DNA from: DATHXC01 sp035459965
Lineage (GTDB): Bacteria; Pseudomonadota; Gammaproteobacteria; Burkholderiales; Methylophilaceae
DNA: 64,000 nucleotides
Reading direction: 5' to 3'
NCBI GenBank assembly: GCA_035459965.1
Contig: DATHXC010000007.1
Span: 248,001-312,000, forward strand
Shown here: positions 39,904-49,026 of the stretch, one piece after another
How the letters are laid out: the number at the start of each line of letters is the position of its first letter
Numbering within the stretch: position 1 is the first letter of the stretch
Position numbers and translations under genes: made by a program
Notes under the pieces: model-generated
The model's input: only the letters and a program-made list of their open reading frames with translations
Told to the model about the DNA's origin: nothing
Databases searched by the model: none

Positions 39904-41778
39904 TCATTTTCCCCGCATAAACATCTTATCCAGCTCGCCCATCGTCACCTGAAACCAGGTCGGGCGGCCGTGATTACATTGGCCGGAGCGTTCGGTGGCT
40001 TCCATATCGCGCAGCAGTGCGTTCATTTCGGGGATAGTGAGGATGCGGTTGGCGCGTACGGCGGCGTGGCAGGCCATGGTGCCCAGCATTTCATTGCGGC
40101 GTTCGGTGAGCGCGCGGCTGGCGCCGTATTCCCTTAGGTCGCGCAGTACATCACGTGCTAGGGCGACCGCATCGGCATCGCGTAGCATGACAGGGATAGC
40201 ACGCACGGCGAGTGTGGTAGGCGATAGCACGGCCAGATCAAAACCTAGCTGCCTTAAGCTGCCCTGCCCCGTCGATAGCTGCTCTTCTACCGTTGCGACT
40301 TCCAGCCTGTCGGCCTGGAAGCTGACGGGCAGCAACAAGGGTTGCATAGGGACTTCTTTTTCGTCCAGCGCACCTTTAAGTTTTTCGTACATGATGCGCT
40401 CATGCGCGGCGTGCATATCGATCACGACCAGGCCGAGATGATTTTGCGCCAGCACATAGACACCGTGAATCTGCGCCACTGCAAAGCCAAGTGGGTAATC
40501 CTGCGTCGATAGACTCTCATCCTGGTTAAAGCTTATATTTATTCCAAAACCGGCATCGCCAGCAGGCGCATGGATATTGCCTCCCAGGGCATCGCTATTT
40601 TGCGTTGCAATACCGCCAAACAGTGTCTGGTAAAAATCAGGCGCCTGGTTGGCGCGTAAATCCATGCGCGACTGGAATGTCGGGTATGGCGAAGCTGCGT
40701 AGCCGCCATTGGCCGCATCAGTGGCCATAAAAGACGAAGGCGCAAACGGGTTGCTGGCAGCCTGGCTGGCGGTGACCAGGTTGGATGTGCCGGTGGGCGT
40801 GGCCAGCGCTTTGTGCAGGGCGTGGAAGATGAAACGGTGCACCGCTTGCCCATCGCGGAAACGGACTTCGGTCTTGCTTGGATGCACATTGACATCGACC
40901 AGGCTGGGATCAAGCTCCAGAAACAGCACGAATGCGGGATGGCGGTCATGATGCAGCACATCCTGGTAGGCCTGGCGGATGGCATGGGCAATCAGCTTGT
41001 CGCGCACGAAACGGCCATTGACGTAGACATACTGGGTATCGCGCGCGTTACGCGAGAAGGTCGGCTTGGCGGCCATGCCCCATAAACGCAGCGCGGCTGC
41101 AGTTTCATCGACGCTGAAGGCTTCTGCCGCGAAGTCTGGCCCAAGTACTTCACTAAACCGTTTTTGCGGCTCGGAACTGCTTAAGCGCGTGAGCGCACGG
41201 CCATTGTGCTGCAACATGAAGCTCACATCCGGCCGCGAAAGTGCGACACGGCGGAAGGCCTCCTCGCAATGGCCGAATTCGGTGCCTTCGGTTTTCAGGA
41301 ACTTGCGGCGCGCCGGGGTATTGAAATAGAGATCGTTGACTTCGACGATGGTGCCAACATCCAGTGCTGCAGGCTCAATGGGCGTAATATCGCTGCCTTC
41401 AGAAATGATACGCCAGGCGTGCTTTTCACTCTGGAAACGGCTGATCAGCTGGGTGCGGGAAACCGAAGCGATACTGGCGAGCGCTTCGCCACGGAAACCA
41501 AGACTGGCAACGCTTTCGAGATCATCCAGCGTGGCGATCTTGCTAGTGGCATGGCGTGTCAGCGCCATCGCCAAGTCGTTCTGCGCAACCCCGCTGCCGT
41601 TATCGGCCACGCGTAGCTGCTTCACACCACCATTCAGCAATGCAACGGTGATGTCCGTGCTACCTGCATCCAGGCTGTTTTCCAGCAGCTCTTTAAGCGC
41701 AGAGGCCGGGCGCTCGACTACTTCGCCTGCGGCTATCTGGCTGATAAGTTGGTCAGGTAATAATCGAATGTTTGCCAT
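39904..41778 (-). CDS. mutL: DNA mismatch repair protein MutL
   Basis: 624-aa GHKL ATPase that links MutS to MutH or strand nicking. It has the ATPase motifs ELLENSLDAGSTDI, VADNGSGV, TRHATSKI and LGFRGEALASI, a Q/P-rich linker (about 330-430), and a C-terminal dimer domain with HAAHERIMYEKLK and QCNHGRPTW. The DQHA(X)2E(X)4E endonuclease motif is replaced by DMHAAHERIMYE-like sequence; the first acidic residues are kept, so activity of that site should be checked. The downstream HNH-like gene is coupled to it. Confidence 0.96.
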   Translation of the reverse strand: MANIRLLPDQLISQIAAGEVVERPASALKELLENSLDAGSTDITVALLNGGVKQLRVADNGSGVAQNDLAMALTRHATSKIATLDDLESVASLGFRGEALASIASVSRTQLISRFQSEKHAWRIISEGSDITPIEPAALDVGTIVEVNDLYFNTPARRKFLKTEGTEFGHCEEAFRRVALSRPDVSFMLQHNGRALTRLSSSEPQKRFSEVLGPDFAAEAFSVDETAAALRLWGMAAKPTFSRNARDTQYVYVNGRFVRDKLIAHAIRQAYQDVLHHDRHPAFVLFLELDPSLVDVNVHPSKTEVRFRDGQAVHRFIFHALHKALATPTGTSNLVTASQAASNPFAPSSFMATDAANGGYAASPYPTFQSRMDLRANQAPDFYQTLFGGIATQNSDALGGNIHAPAGDAGFGINISFNQDESLSTQDYPLGFAVAQIHGVYVLAQNHLGLVVIDMHAAHERIMYEKLKGALDEKEVPMQPLLLPVSFQADRLEVATVEEQLSTGQGSLRQLGFDLAVLSPTTLAVRAIPVMLRDADAVALARDVLRDLREYGASRALTERRNEMLGTMACHAAVRANRILTIPEMNALLRDMEATERSGQCNHGRPTWFQVTMGELDKMFMRGK

Positions 41779-41839
41779 TAGGCGAGACTGGCCAAAACTA
41801 AAACAGCCATTTTACCTGCTTGCGCTGTTTTACAGCCAA

Positions 41840-42862
41840 CTACTCCCAAGCTGATAAGACTATTTTTCCGATGGTGCTACCGGATTCAAGCAGCGCATGG
41901 GCTTTACGGAGATTGGCAGCATTGATGGGGAACAGCACCTGGTTTACCGTGGTTTTCAGCGTGCCTTCATCTACCAGCCCCGCGACCAGGCTGAGAATGT
42001 GATGTTGCTGAATCATGTCCGGCGTCTGGTACATGGCGCGCGTAAACATGAATTCCCACACAAAAGTAGCGCTTTTGTTCTTGAGCAGGCCCAAGTCAAC
42101 TGGCTTTGAAGTCTCTACGATGGAGCAGATTTTGCCTTGTGGCTTGATAAGCTCGGCCATCGTGCTGAAATAGGTATCGGTATTGCTGTTGCAGAGGATG
42201 TAATCCACGTGCGCCAGGTTGATATTAGCAAGCTGTGCGGCAAGGTCATAATGATGATTAATGACATGATCGGCGCCCTGTTGGCTGACCCACTCTATGG
42301 TTTCCGGGCGCGAAGCAGTGGCAATGACAGTAAGCCCCGCCAGCTTATTCGCAAGCTGTATGGCTATGGAGCCAACACCACCGGCACCGCCAATAATCAG
42401 GATGCTTTTGCCAGCATTCAGCTCATGTTTAAGCGGAATAGCAAGGCGTTCAAACAGAGCTTCCCAGGCGGTGACTGAAGTCAATGGTAAGGCGGCTGCC
42501 GCTTCCATGGAGAGCGATTGTGGCTTGAGGCCAACGATACGCTCATCTACCAGCTGGAACTCTGCATTGGTGCCGGGCCGCATCACATCACCCGCGTAAT
42601 AGACCTGGTCGCCCACCTTGAACAGTTGGCAATCCGGGCCTGCTGCCACTACCGTGCCTGCGGCATCCCAGCCCAGTACTTTGGGGGATGGCTCTATCTT
42701 GTCTTTCGGTTTACGTATCTTGGTATCGACCGGGTTAACGGCAATTGCAGACACTTGTACCAATAAATCATGGCCGCTGACCTGCGGTATCGGCAGCTCA
42801 ATATCGAGCAACGATTCTGGATGATCTATGGGCAAATAACGGGTGAGGCCGACGGCTTTCAT
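41840..42862 (-). CDS. Zinc-type alcohol dehydrogenase-like quinone oxidoreductase
   Basis: 340-aa MDR-superfamily reductase with GroES-like N-terminal domain and NAD(P)-binding site GGAGGVGSIAIQLA. It lacks the catalytic zinc Cys/His set of true alcohol dehydrogenases (GWDAAGTV, no Cys pair), so reduction of quinones or enones with NADPH is likely. It sits with the monooxygenase-fold gene (30-base gap) as an apparent insertion between amiC and mutL. Substrate unknown. Confidence 0.88.
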   Translation of the reverse strand: MKAVGLTRYLPIDHPESLLDIELPIPQVSGHDLLVQVSAIAVNPVDTKIRKPKDKIEPSPKVLGWDAAGTVVAAGPDCQLFKVGDQVYYAGDVMRPGTNAEFQLVDERIVGLKPQSLSMEAAAALPLTSVTAWEALFERLAIPLKHELNAGKSILIIGGAGGVGSIAIQLANKLAGLTVIATASRPETIEWVSQQGADHVINHHYDLAAQLANINLAHVDYILCNSNTDTYFSTMAELIKPQGKICSIVETSKPVDLGLLKNKSATFVWEFMFTRAMYQTPDMIQQHHILSLVAGLVDEGTLKTTVNQVLFPINAANLRKAHALLESGSTIGKIVLSAWE

Positions 42863-42892
42863 GGCGAATTTTCCATCAATACAAAGCTAGCT

Positions 42893-43264
42893 TTAAAGGC
42901 CGTCGATAAATCTTAGGTTGTATCTTCTAGTGCCTAATGGAGTTTCTGGCGCGATGGTGACTTTATCGCCAATTTTGGAAGCCATCAGTTCCAGCGGAGC
43001 AACCAGTGGATCCTTGGTCATTAAATCGGGCGCCTTAGCGAAAATGGATTTCAACGCAGCACCCGTCAAATAGGCCTTGGCTGACTCTTCACTGCTGAAG
43101 CTGGCAAAAATACTGAATGCCACTTCACTGACTTTAAGCAGGTACCAGCTATTGGTGCCCTGCTCTGTTGTGACTTCTTCAACTTTCGCTTTTAAAAACA
43201 GCTCCAGCTCTTTGGCCTTGTCGTGCTTGGCTTCCATGCGGATAACAATGGCTTCTTTACTCAT
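42893..43264 (-). CDS. Antibiotic biosynthesis monooxygenase (ABM) domain protein
   Basis: 123-aa small ferredoxin-like-fold protein of the ABM/quinol-monooxygenase type: EAIVIRMEAKHDKAKELELF at the start and WYLLKVSEVAFSIFASFSSE in the middle. Such proteins are dimeric cofactor-free oxygenases or stress proteins; here a quinone or aldehyde partner shared with the adjacent reductase is plausible. The C-terminal tail (TPLGTRRYNLRFIDGL) is longer than usual. Confidence 0.82.
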   Translation of the reverse strand: MSKEAIVIRMEAKHDKAKELELFLKAKVEEVTTEQGTNSWYLLKVSEVAFSIFASFSSEESAKAYLTGAALKSIFAKAPDLMTKDPLVAPLELMASKIGDKVTIAPETPLGTRRYNLRFIDGL

Positions 43265-43376
43265 GATGATTCCTTTACTGATGTCGATGATAGTCGATTT
43301 TAATTTGGCGTTTTAACCTGACAATTGTATGTGTCAGCTCTGCATGCACCTGTTTTGTTGCTGGTAGCAGCCCTGC

Positions 43377-44831
43377 TTACTCTTTTGCCATTTTGGTTTT
43401 TGCGAGTGCCGGGTTGGTGGCAAAATACTTCTTGATTCCCGCCAGGATAGATTTGGCCAGTTTCACCTGGTAGTCCTCGTCATTCAACTTGCGCTCTTCT
43501 TCCGGGTTGCTGATAAATGCAGTCTCCACCAGGATCGATGGGATATCAGGTGATTTGAGCACTGCAAACCCTGCCTGTTCCACAGAACCTTTATGCAATG
43601 TATTGATAGTCCCGATATGACCCAATACTGCCTTGCCAAGTTTCAGGCTATCGCTAATGGTGGCTGTTTGCGACAGGTCCAGCAGCGTGCGTGCAAGATT
43701 GGGATCTTTATCATCCAGGCTAACGCCTCCTATCAGGTCAGACTCGTTTTCCTTTTTTGCCAGGTAGCGCGCAGAAGCACTGGTAGCGCCACGCTCAGAC
43801 AATGCAAATACGGATGAGCCGCGCGCATCGGGGCGCACGAAGGCATCGGCATGGATGGAAACGAAGAGGTCAGCCTGCATATTGCGCGCCTTGACTACAC
43901 GACCATGCAAGGGGATGAAAAAATCCGCATCGCGTGTGAGTATGGCCTGCATATTAGGCTCGGCATCGATCTGCTCTTTAAGCTTCTTGGATACCGCAAG
44001 CGTAATGTCTTTTTCATTGGAGCCACTAGCGCCGCGTGCGCCCGGGTCTTCACCGCCATGCCCAGGGTCAATCGCGATGGTGATGATACGGCCGCTGGTT
44101 TTGAATTTCGGTTTTTCCGGCAATTTGACTTCAGGCACTGGGCTGGGTGGGATTATTTTAGGCGCTTCAACGATTTTTGGTGCCGGCGGAGTTGCTGGTA
44201 CGGTCACTTCTGGCGTTGCCGGTTCAGGCGTTGCCGCTGGGGGGTATAACGTGACTTCTGGTAGGACTGGTGGCAGCACAGGCGCTGCTTTCTCAGTTGC
44301 AGCCTCTACTACAGCAGGTTTATCGGCAGATTTATCGGCTAAGCTCACATCCGGTGCTGATTGCTCACGTTGCTCCAGCATGGTGATCAGAGGGTCTTTG
44401 AGTGGGTAGATGTCCAACACCAGTCGGTGCTGGTACTCGCCTGCCGGAGGCAAGGTGAAAGACTGAGGCTTGATATCAGATTTCAGGTCTATCACCAGCC
44501 TGACCACACCCGGCTTGAAGTTGCCGATGCGCAGCTGCTTGATATAAGGATCGCTAGCCAGTATTTTGTCGGGTAGCGCTTTAAGTGTTGCGCCTAAATC
44601 CACATCTTCCAGGTCCAGCACTAATCTATCCGGATTCTTAAGCCGGGTCATCGTGCTGGTGATGGGCTTGCTGGATTCGAGCGTGATGCGGGTGTAATCA
44701 GGTGCTGGCCAGACGCGTGCAGCCGTGACGGTAATAGGCGCAGCCGCAATGGCCTGTAGAATTTGGCCGCCACTTAATATGAGCATAGCCGTGATGCAGA
44801 TGACTGATAACTTCTTGAACATGCCCGTCAT
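43377..44831 (-). CDS. amiC: N-acetylmuramoyl-L-alanine amidase AmiC
   Basis: 484-aa periplasmic cell-separation amidase: signal peptide (ending near ...LQAIAAA), AMIN domain (about 35-135) that targets the septum, a long Pro/Ala/Glu-rich linker (about 150-245), and a C-terminal Amidase_3 domain with zinc ligands in IDPGHGGEDPG and VSIHADAF and catalytic Glu in ILVETAFISN. The linker is unusually long and repetitive (VPATPPAPK, EAPKIIPPSP). The ATG at 44831 shares a base with the tsaE stop (TAATG). Confidence 0.94.
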   Translation of the reverse strand: MTGMFKKLSVICITAMLILSGGQILQAIAAAPITVTAARVWPAPDYTRITLESSKPITSTMTRLKNPDRLVLDLEDVDLGATLKALPDKILASDPYIKQLRIGNFKPGVVRLVIDLKSDIKPQSFTLPPAGEYQHRLVLDIYPLKDPLITMLEQREQSAPDVSLADKSADKPAVVEAATEKAAPVLPPVLPEVTLYPPAATPEPATPEVTVPATPPAPKIVEAPKIIPPSPVPEVKLPEKPKFKTSGRIITIAIDPGHGGEDPGARGASGSNEKDITLAVSKKLKEQIDAEPNMQAILTRDADFFIPLHGRVVKARNMQADLFVSIHADAFVRPDARGSSVFALSERGATSASARYLAKKENESDLIGGVSLDDKDPNLARTLLDLSQTATISDSLKLGKAVLGHIGTINTLHKGSVEQAGFAVLKSPDIPSILVETAFISNPEEERKLNDEDYQVKLAKSILAGIKKYFATNPALAKTKMAKE

Positions 44832-45298
44832 TATCTCAGAACAAAATCGTTTAAACATTTTTTTCCGGTTTCGGTATTGGCAAACAGGTTTATTTCACGC
44901 CCGGCATTTTTTGGGATTAGGCGAATATCAATGTCGGCCTGCGGCAATAAGTCGCCAGCTTTTTCCGGCCATTCCACTAGGGATATCGACTCAGGATTGA
45001 AATAATCGCGAAAGCCTGCTGCATCCCACTCTTCCGGGTCGATGAAGCGGTACAGGTCAAAATGATAAACATTAAGCGCATCAATGACATAAGGCTCTAC
45101 TAATGTATAGGTAGGGCTTTTGACTTTGCCTGTGTGGCCTAGTGCATGCAGCAAGCCACGCACGAAAGTGGTCTTGCCAGCGCCCAAATCACCATGCAAA
45201 TAGATAGTCAGGCCAGCACTTAGAGAATCTGCCAGAGATGCGCCGGCATTGAGGGTGGCTGTCTCATCGGCTAACTCAAATGTAATATCATGTGACAT
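44831..45298 (-). CDS. tsaE: tRNA t6A biosynthesis ATPase TsaE
   Basis: 155-aa P-loop ATPase of the TsaBDE complex for t6A37. Walker A is GDLGAGKTTF (about 37-46), with SPTYTLVEPY and HFDLYRFIDPEEW following, all typical of TsaE. It is the first gene of the tsaE-amiC pair; its start codon is back to back with that of queG (CATATG), so each 5' leader lies inside the neighbouring gene. Confidence 0.95.
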   Translation of the reverse strand: MSHDITFELADETATLNAGASLADSLSAGLTIYLHGDLGAGKTTFVRGLLHALGHTGKVKSPTYTLVEPYVIDALNVYHFDLYRFIDPEEWDAAGFRDYFNPESISLVEWPEKAGDLLPQADIDIRLIPKNAGREINLFANTETGKKCLNDFVLR

Positions 45299-46381
45299 AT
45301 GACTGATACCCTGCAGGATTTACCTCAAAACGATTTATATCAACTGGCCGCCGACATCAAGCGCTGGGGCATTGAGCTGGGCTTTAGCCAGGTAGGGATT
45401 ACAGATACTGATTTATCGGCTGCCGAACCACAACACCAAGCCTGGTTAGAAAAAGGCTTTCATGGTGCCATGGATTATATGGCAAAACATGGCATCAAGC
45501 GCACGCGGCCTGCTGAATTGGTGCCTGGCACCGTACGCGTGATTTCGGTTCGTATGGACTACCTGCCGCCACAGGCGCGTGATAGTGAAGAAGTCATGCA
45601 AAACGGTGATCTGGCATTTATTTCCAGGTATGCATTAGGCCGCGACTACCACAAAGTGTTACGAAACCGCCTGCAACAACTGTGTGAGCGCATAGGCCAT
45701 GAGCTTGGCGAATTTGGTTACCGCGTGTTTACCGATAGCGCGCCAGTACTCGAAGTTGAGCTTGCAGAAAAAGCAGGCCTGGGCTGGCGTGGAAAGCATA
45801 CATTGCTGCTTTCCCGGGAAGCTGGGTCCTGGTTTTTTCTGGGCGAAATCTACACTGACTTGCCATTACCCATCGATAATCCTGGGAGCAACCACTGCGG
45901 CTCCTGCCGTGCCTGCATTGATATATGCCCGACACAGGCTATTGTGGCGCCTTATGAGGTCGATGCAAGACGTTGTATCTCATACCTGACAATTGAACTA
46001 AAAGACAGTATCCCGGAAGAACTGCGCCCATTGATAGGCAACCGTGTGTATGGCTGTGACGACTGCCAACTCACCTGCCCTTGGAACAAGTTTGCGAATA
46101 TGACTGAGCAGGATGATTTTTATGTCAGAAATGGCTTGGATAACATCACTTTGGTTGAACTGTTTGCCTGGGATGAAGCTACATTCAAGGCCAAGTTGGC
46201 TGGCAGTGCGATTTACCGCATAGGCTATGAGCAATGGCTACGTAACCTTGCAGTTGGCTTGGGAAATGCCCCTTCCAAACCCGAGATCATCCATGCACTA
46301 AAAAGCCGTCTAGATAGCACGTCACCCATTTTAAAAGAGCATATAGAATGGGCTTTAGAAAAACATCATAACTATATATAA
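45299..46381 (+). CDS. queG: Epoxyqueuosine reductase
   Basis: 360-aa cobalamin-dependent iron-sulfur enzyme that reduces epoxyqueuosine to queuosine in tRNA. The N-terminal B12-binding region has RMDYLP, HKVLRNRLQQL and WRGKHTLLLSREAGSWFFLGE. Two [4Fe-4S] sites appear as CGSCRACIDICPT and CDDCQLTCPWN. The C-terminal HEAT-like region is shorter than in some relatives. No SD is visible upstream of the ATG at 45299, which directly abuts the tsaE start. Confidence 0.95.
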   Translation: MTDTLQDLPQNDLYQLAADIKRWGIELGFSQVGITDTDLSAAEPQHQAWLEKGFHGAMDYMAKHGIKRTRPAELVPGTVRVISVRMDYLPPQARDSEEVMQNGDLAFISRYALGRDYHKVLRNRLQQLCERIGHELGEFGYRVFTDSAPVLEVELAEKAGLGWRGKHTLLLSREAGSWFFLGEIYTDLPLPIDNPGSNHCGSCRACIDICPTQAIVAPYEVDARRCISYLTIELKDSIPEELRPLIGNRVYGCDDCQLTCPWNKFANMTEQDDFYVRNGLDNITLVELFAWDEATFKAKLAGSAIYRIGYEQWLRNLAVGLGNAPSKPEIIHALKSRLDSTSPILKEHIEWALEKHHNYI

Positions 46382-46448
46382 ATAATAAATTTAATACAAA
46401 ATTTACCTCCCCCGTAACCCTTATTTTCAATTCCAAAAACAGCCTCTA

Positions 46449-46470
46449 ATATAGTCCGTTCGGACTATAT
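46449..46470. promoter_or_regulatory. Perfect 10-bp inverted repeat, putative operator
   Basis: ATATAGTCCG-TT-CGGACTATAT: perfect 10-base arms around 2 bases, 84 bases before the second PEP-CTERM gene and 67 bases after queG. No T run follows, so it is not a simple terminator. The symmetry fits a dimeric regulator. Confidence 0.5.
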
Positions 46471-46554
46471 ACGGCTTGTCAATATCGTTTGATAATCGCG
46501 CCAGCTACAAGGTTAAAACAATAATATTTTCAACCATTTAAGGGGAAATACATC

Positions 46555-47217
46555 ATGAAGAGAATCATTGCTCTATCTATTACATTGCTGTTGAGTTCGT
46601 ATGCAGTTTCAGCTAATGCACTTACAGCAAGCGTTAGCGGTGGCCCAGCGGCCGGTGCTACTCTTGTTGACTTTGGCGTCTCGCCATTCAATGACTCAGC
46701 TGCCACATCAGGCACTCTACCTGCTGGCTATACTGGGGGCGCTTTATTTAACACATCCACAACTGGCATTTCTGGCTTGGCAGCTCGCCCTGTTAGTTCG
46801 GAAGGCAACTTCTGGTCAGTTGGAACACTTTCAGATGGCAGCATCGGAACCGGCTCTGTAGTATTTGATGCGCCTATCACCTACTTTGGTTTTCTGTGGG
46901 GATCACCAGATCCTGATCCATGGAATAGCGTAAGCTTTTATAATGGGATTACCCTGCTTGGCTCATACAACAGCGCCAGCCTGACGCCACTCATGGGATT
47001 TCCTGTGAGTAACGATTGGGGCAATACCGTTTATTTCAATGTGTTCGCAGGTCAGGGTGAAGTCATTACCTCTGTTGTATTCACAGCGAGCCAGAATGCT
47101 TTTGAAACTGACAATCATGCATTTATCACTGCCGTTCCAGAACCTGAAACCTATGGCATGATGCTCGCAGGTCTTGGTTTGATTGGCTTTATGGCACGTC
47201 GTCGCATGAATGGTTAA
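46555..47217 (+). CDS. PEP-CTERM surface protein
   Basis: 220-aa exported protein: signal peptide (ending ...SANA), beta-rich body with GFLWGSPDPDPWNSVSFYNG and FETDNHAF, close in style to an exosortase-dependent family first named in Nostoc (moderate recall), and the tail VPEPETYGMMLAGLGLIGFM followed by RRR. SD AGGGGAAA lies eight bases before the ATG. A terminator follows. No sigma-54 box like that at 3547 is visible; instead the palindrome at 46449-46470 lies upstream, so control may differ. Confidence 0.88.
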   Translation: MKRIIALSITLLLSSYAVSANALTASVSGGPAAGATLVDFGVSPFNDSAATSGTLPAGYTGGALFNTSTTGISGLAARPVSSEGNFWSVGTLSDGSIGTGSVVFDAPITYFGFLWGSPDPDPWNSVSFYNGITLLGSYNSASLTPLMGFPVSNDWGNTVYFNVFAGQGEVITSVVFTASQNAFETDNHAFITAVPEPETYGMMLAGLGLIGFMARRRMNG

Positions 47218-47244
47218 TTTATTCGCAACACATTAATATCAAAT

Positions 47245-47272
47245 AAAAAAGAGCCTTGATGGCTCTTTTTTA
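47245..47272 (+). terminator. Rho-independent terminator
   Basis: AAAAAAGAGCC-TTGAT-GGCTCTTTTTT: stem of at least 11 pairs ending in a T run, 28 bases after the PEP-CTERM stop. Confidence 0.9.
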
Positions 47273-47307
47273 TTTGAACTCTCAAGCCATCAATCTGCAC
47301 TAATGCA

Positions 47308-48981
47308 GTGAATTCAGTATACTCACCAAAATTTCAACAACTCAAAGTAGAACCTATCTTGTTTTCGGCTGATCTGTTTCGCAAAGCATCTGTATCCTTA
47401 TTCGTTCTGCTGGCTATATTCATCGCCCTCACCTTTCGCCAACACGGTATTAGCAATGACGAAGAAGTACAGCATATCTATGGTCGGCTACTATTGCAGT
47501 TCTACAGCTCAGGTTTCGCCGACCAGTCCGCGTTTCAATACAAAAACCTTTATCTATATGGCGGCTTCTTCGATCTGGTAGCCGCCGGACTGGAAAAGGT
47601 TGTGCCCATCTGGGTATGGGATATGCGTCATTTGCTATCGGCCATGTTCGGTTTTGCAGGCATCGTCGCTGCTTACAAGATTGCCCGCGTACTTGGCGGC
47701 GAGCGTGCCGGTTTTATCACCGTGGTATTGCTTGCCATCACCGGCGCATGGTCCGGTGCCATGTTCACGCATACCAAAGACGTTCCTTTTGCCACCTGCA
47801 TGACCTGGGCGCTGTATTACACCATGCTCATTGCGCAGCGATTACCTAAGCCATCGTTGAGTTTGAGCATCAAGCTGGGTTTAGCCGTGGGTGGTGCATT
47901 GGGCTTACGCATTGGCGGTGTATTTGCCGTGATCTATCTGTGCATCATGATCGTGATAGCAGCCTGGCATTATTCTGGCAATGTGCGCAGTGGGCTACAG
48001 TTCTGCCTGCAAAGCGCAATCAGCCTGGTTCCTGCGGCACTGGTTGCGTTTGCGCTGATGGCGCTGTTCTGGCCATGGGGTGTCATGTCACCTTCTCATC
48101 CCCTCGAAGCCGCCCATGCCTTCTCGCATTTTGCATTCAATATGTTGACGATCATGGATGGCGAAGTCGTGAGCATCGGCAATGTATCGCGCACCTATTT
48201 GCTCGAATATTTACTGGTGCGCCTGCCTGAAATAGTATTGCTAGGCTTTGCAAGCCTGATAGTGCTGGGTATTGCCAACTTCAATCAGCTCAAGCCAGGC
48301 AATGTCAGCCCTGAACGCCTGCCTGTATTGCTGGCATGGCTCAGTGTCATTGTTGCAACGCTATTCCCGCTTGCTTTTGTCTTGTGGGATGACCCGGCTT
48401 TATATAACGGTGTTCGTCATTTTACCTTCGTGATTCCGCCGATTATTGTGCTGGCAGCTCTTGGCCTGCATTTCAGCTGGTCTGCGCTGCAGGCATATAG
48501 AAAAACGCGGCTGGGCTTTATCTTTTTGAATGTAGTCTTAATCGCTATCACATGCGTTACGCTCGTGCGCCTGCATCCTTACGAGTACATTTATTACAAC
48601 CACTTTGCAGGCAATATCGTCGAGGCGGAGAAAGACTGGGAAGCGGATTACTGGTCGAGTAGCCTGCGCGAAGCTTCTGATATTCTGGAGGCTAAAATTT
48701 CAGAAAATCAGGAAGTCAAACACGTCGGGCCCTATCTGGTCGCTGTTTGTGCCGAGTCTATACAAGGTGCAGCCTATCTGGATAAACGTTTTATGGTGAC
48801 CAAGGATTGGGTGGCTGCCGACTTTTATATTGCGACGACCAATATGCACTGTGATCAAGTACTGCAGGGTGAAGTGATAGGCACCATCAAACGCATGGAT
48901 GCAACATTGGCGGTCATTAAAGATAGGCGTAAGCTAACAGGCTTGGAGCGCAGGCCCATGCCAGCGCCTGCGAAAAGCTAA
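47308..48981 (+). CDS. GT39/ArnT-like membrane glycosyltransferase
   Basis: 557-aa polytopic protein (about ten TM helices). The first periplasmic loop carries the acidic motif SNDEEVQHIYGR expected of GT-C enzymes that use polyprenyl-phosphate sugars. The C-terminal part is periplasmic (HPYEYIYYNHFAGNIVEAEK). It likely transfers a sugar from undecaprenyl phosphate to lipid A, glycan or protein. The reading frame starts at GTG 47308 without an SD; TTG at 47359 is an alternative. It leads the operon GT39-GT2-GtrA-YdjC. Confidence 0.85.
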   Translation: MNSVYSPKFQQLKVEPILFSADLFRKASVSLFVLLAIFIALTFRQHGISNDEEVQHIYGRLLLQFYSSGFADQSAFQYKNLYLYGGFFDLVAAGLEKVVPIWVWDMRHLLSAMFGFAGIVAAYKIARVLGGERAGFITVVLLAITGAWSGAMFTHTKDVPFATCMTWALYYTMLIAQRLPKPSLSLSIKLGLAVGGALGLRIGGVFAVIYLCIMIVIAAWHYSGNVRSGLQFCLQSAISLVPAALVAFALMALFWPWGVMSPSHPLEAAHAFSHFAFNMLTIMDGEVVSIGNVSRTYLLEYLLVRLPEIVLLGFASLIVLGIANFNQLKPGNVSPERLPVLLAWLSVIVATLFPLAFVLWDDPALYNGVRHFTFVIPPIIVLAALGLHFSWSALQAYRKTRLGFIFLNVVLIAITCVTLVRLHPYEYIYYNHFAGNIVEAEKDWEADYWSSSLREASDILEAKISENQEVKHVGPYLVAVCAESIQGAAYLDKRFMVTKDWVAADFYIATTNMHCDQVLQGEVIGTIKRMDATLAVIKDRRKLTGLERRPMPAPAKS

Positions 48982-49026
48982 CCCGGCCAGCCGCATTTAA
49001 TACAAGCCAAGCTTATTAATAACTGA

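Noticed and set aside
41206..41854. Overlapping frames of 136 and 172 aa antisense to mutL
   Set aside because: Serine/arginine-rich mirror translations of MutL motifs; no independent support.
46449..46470. Palindrome as the queG terminator
   Set aside because: The stem is short, ends in mixed sequence (ATATACGG) and has no T tract.
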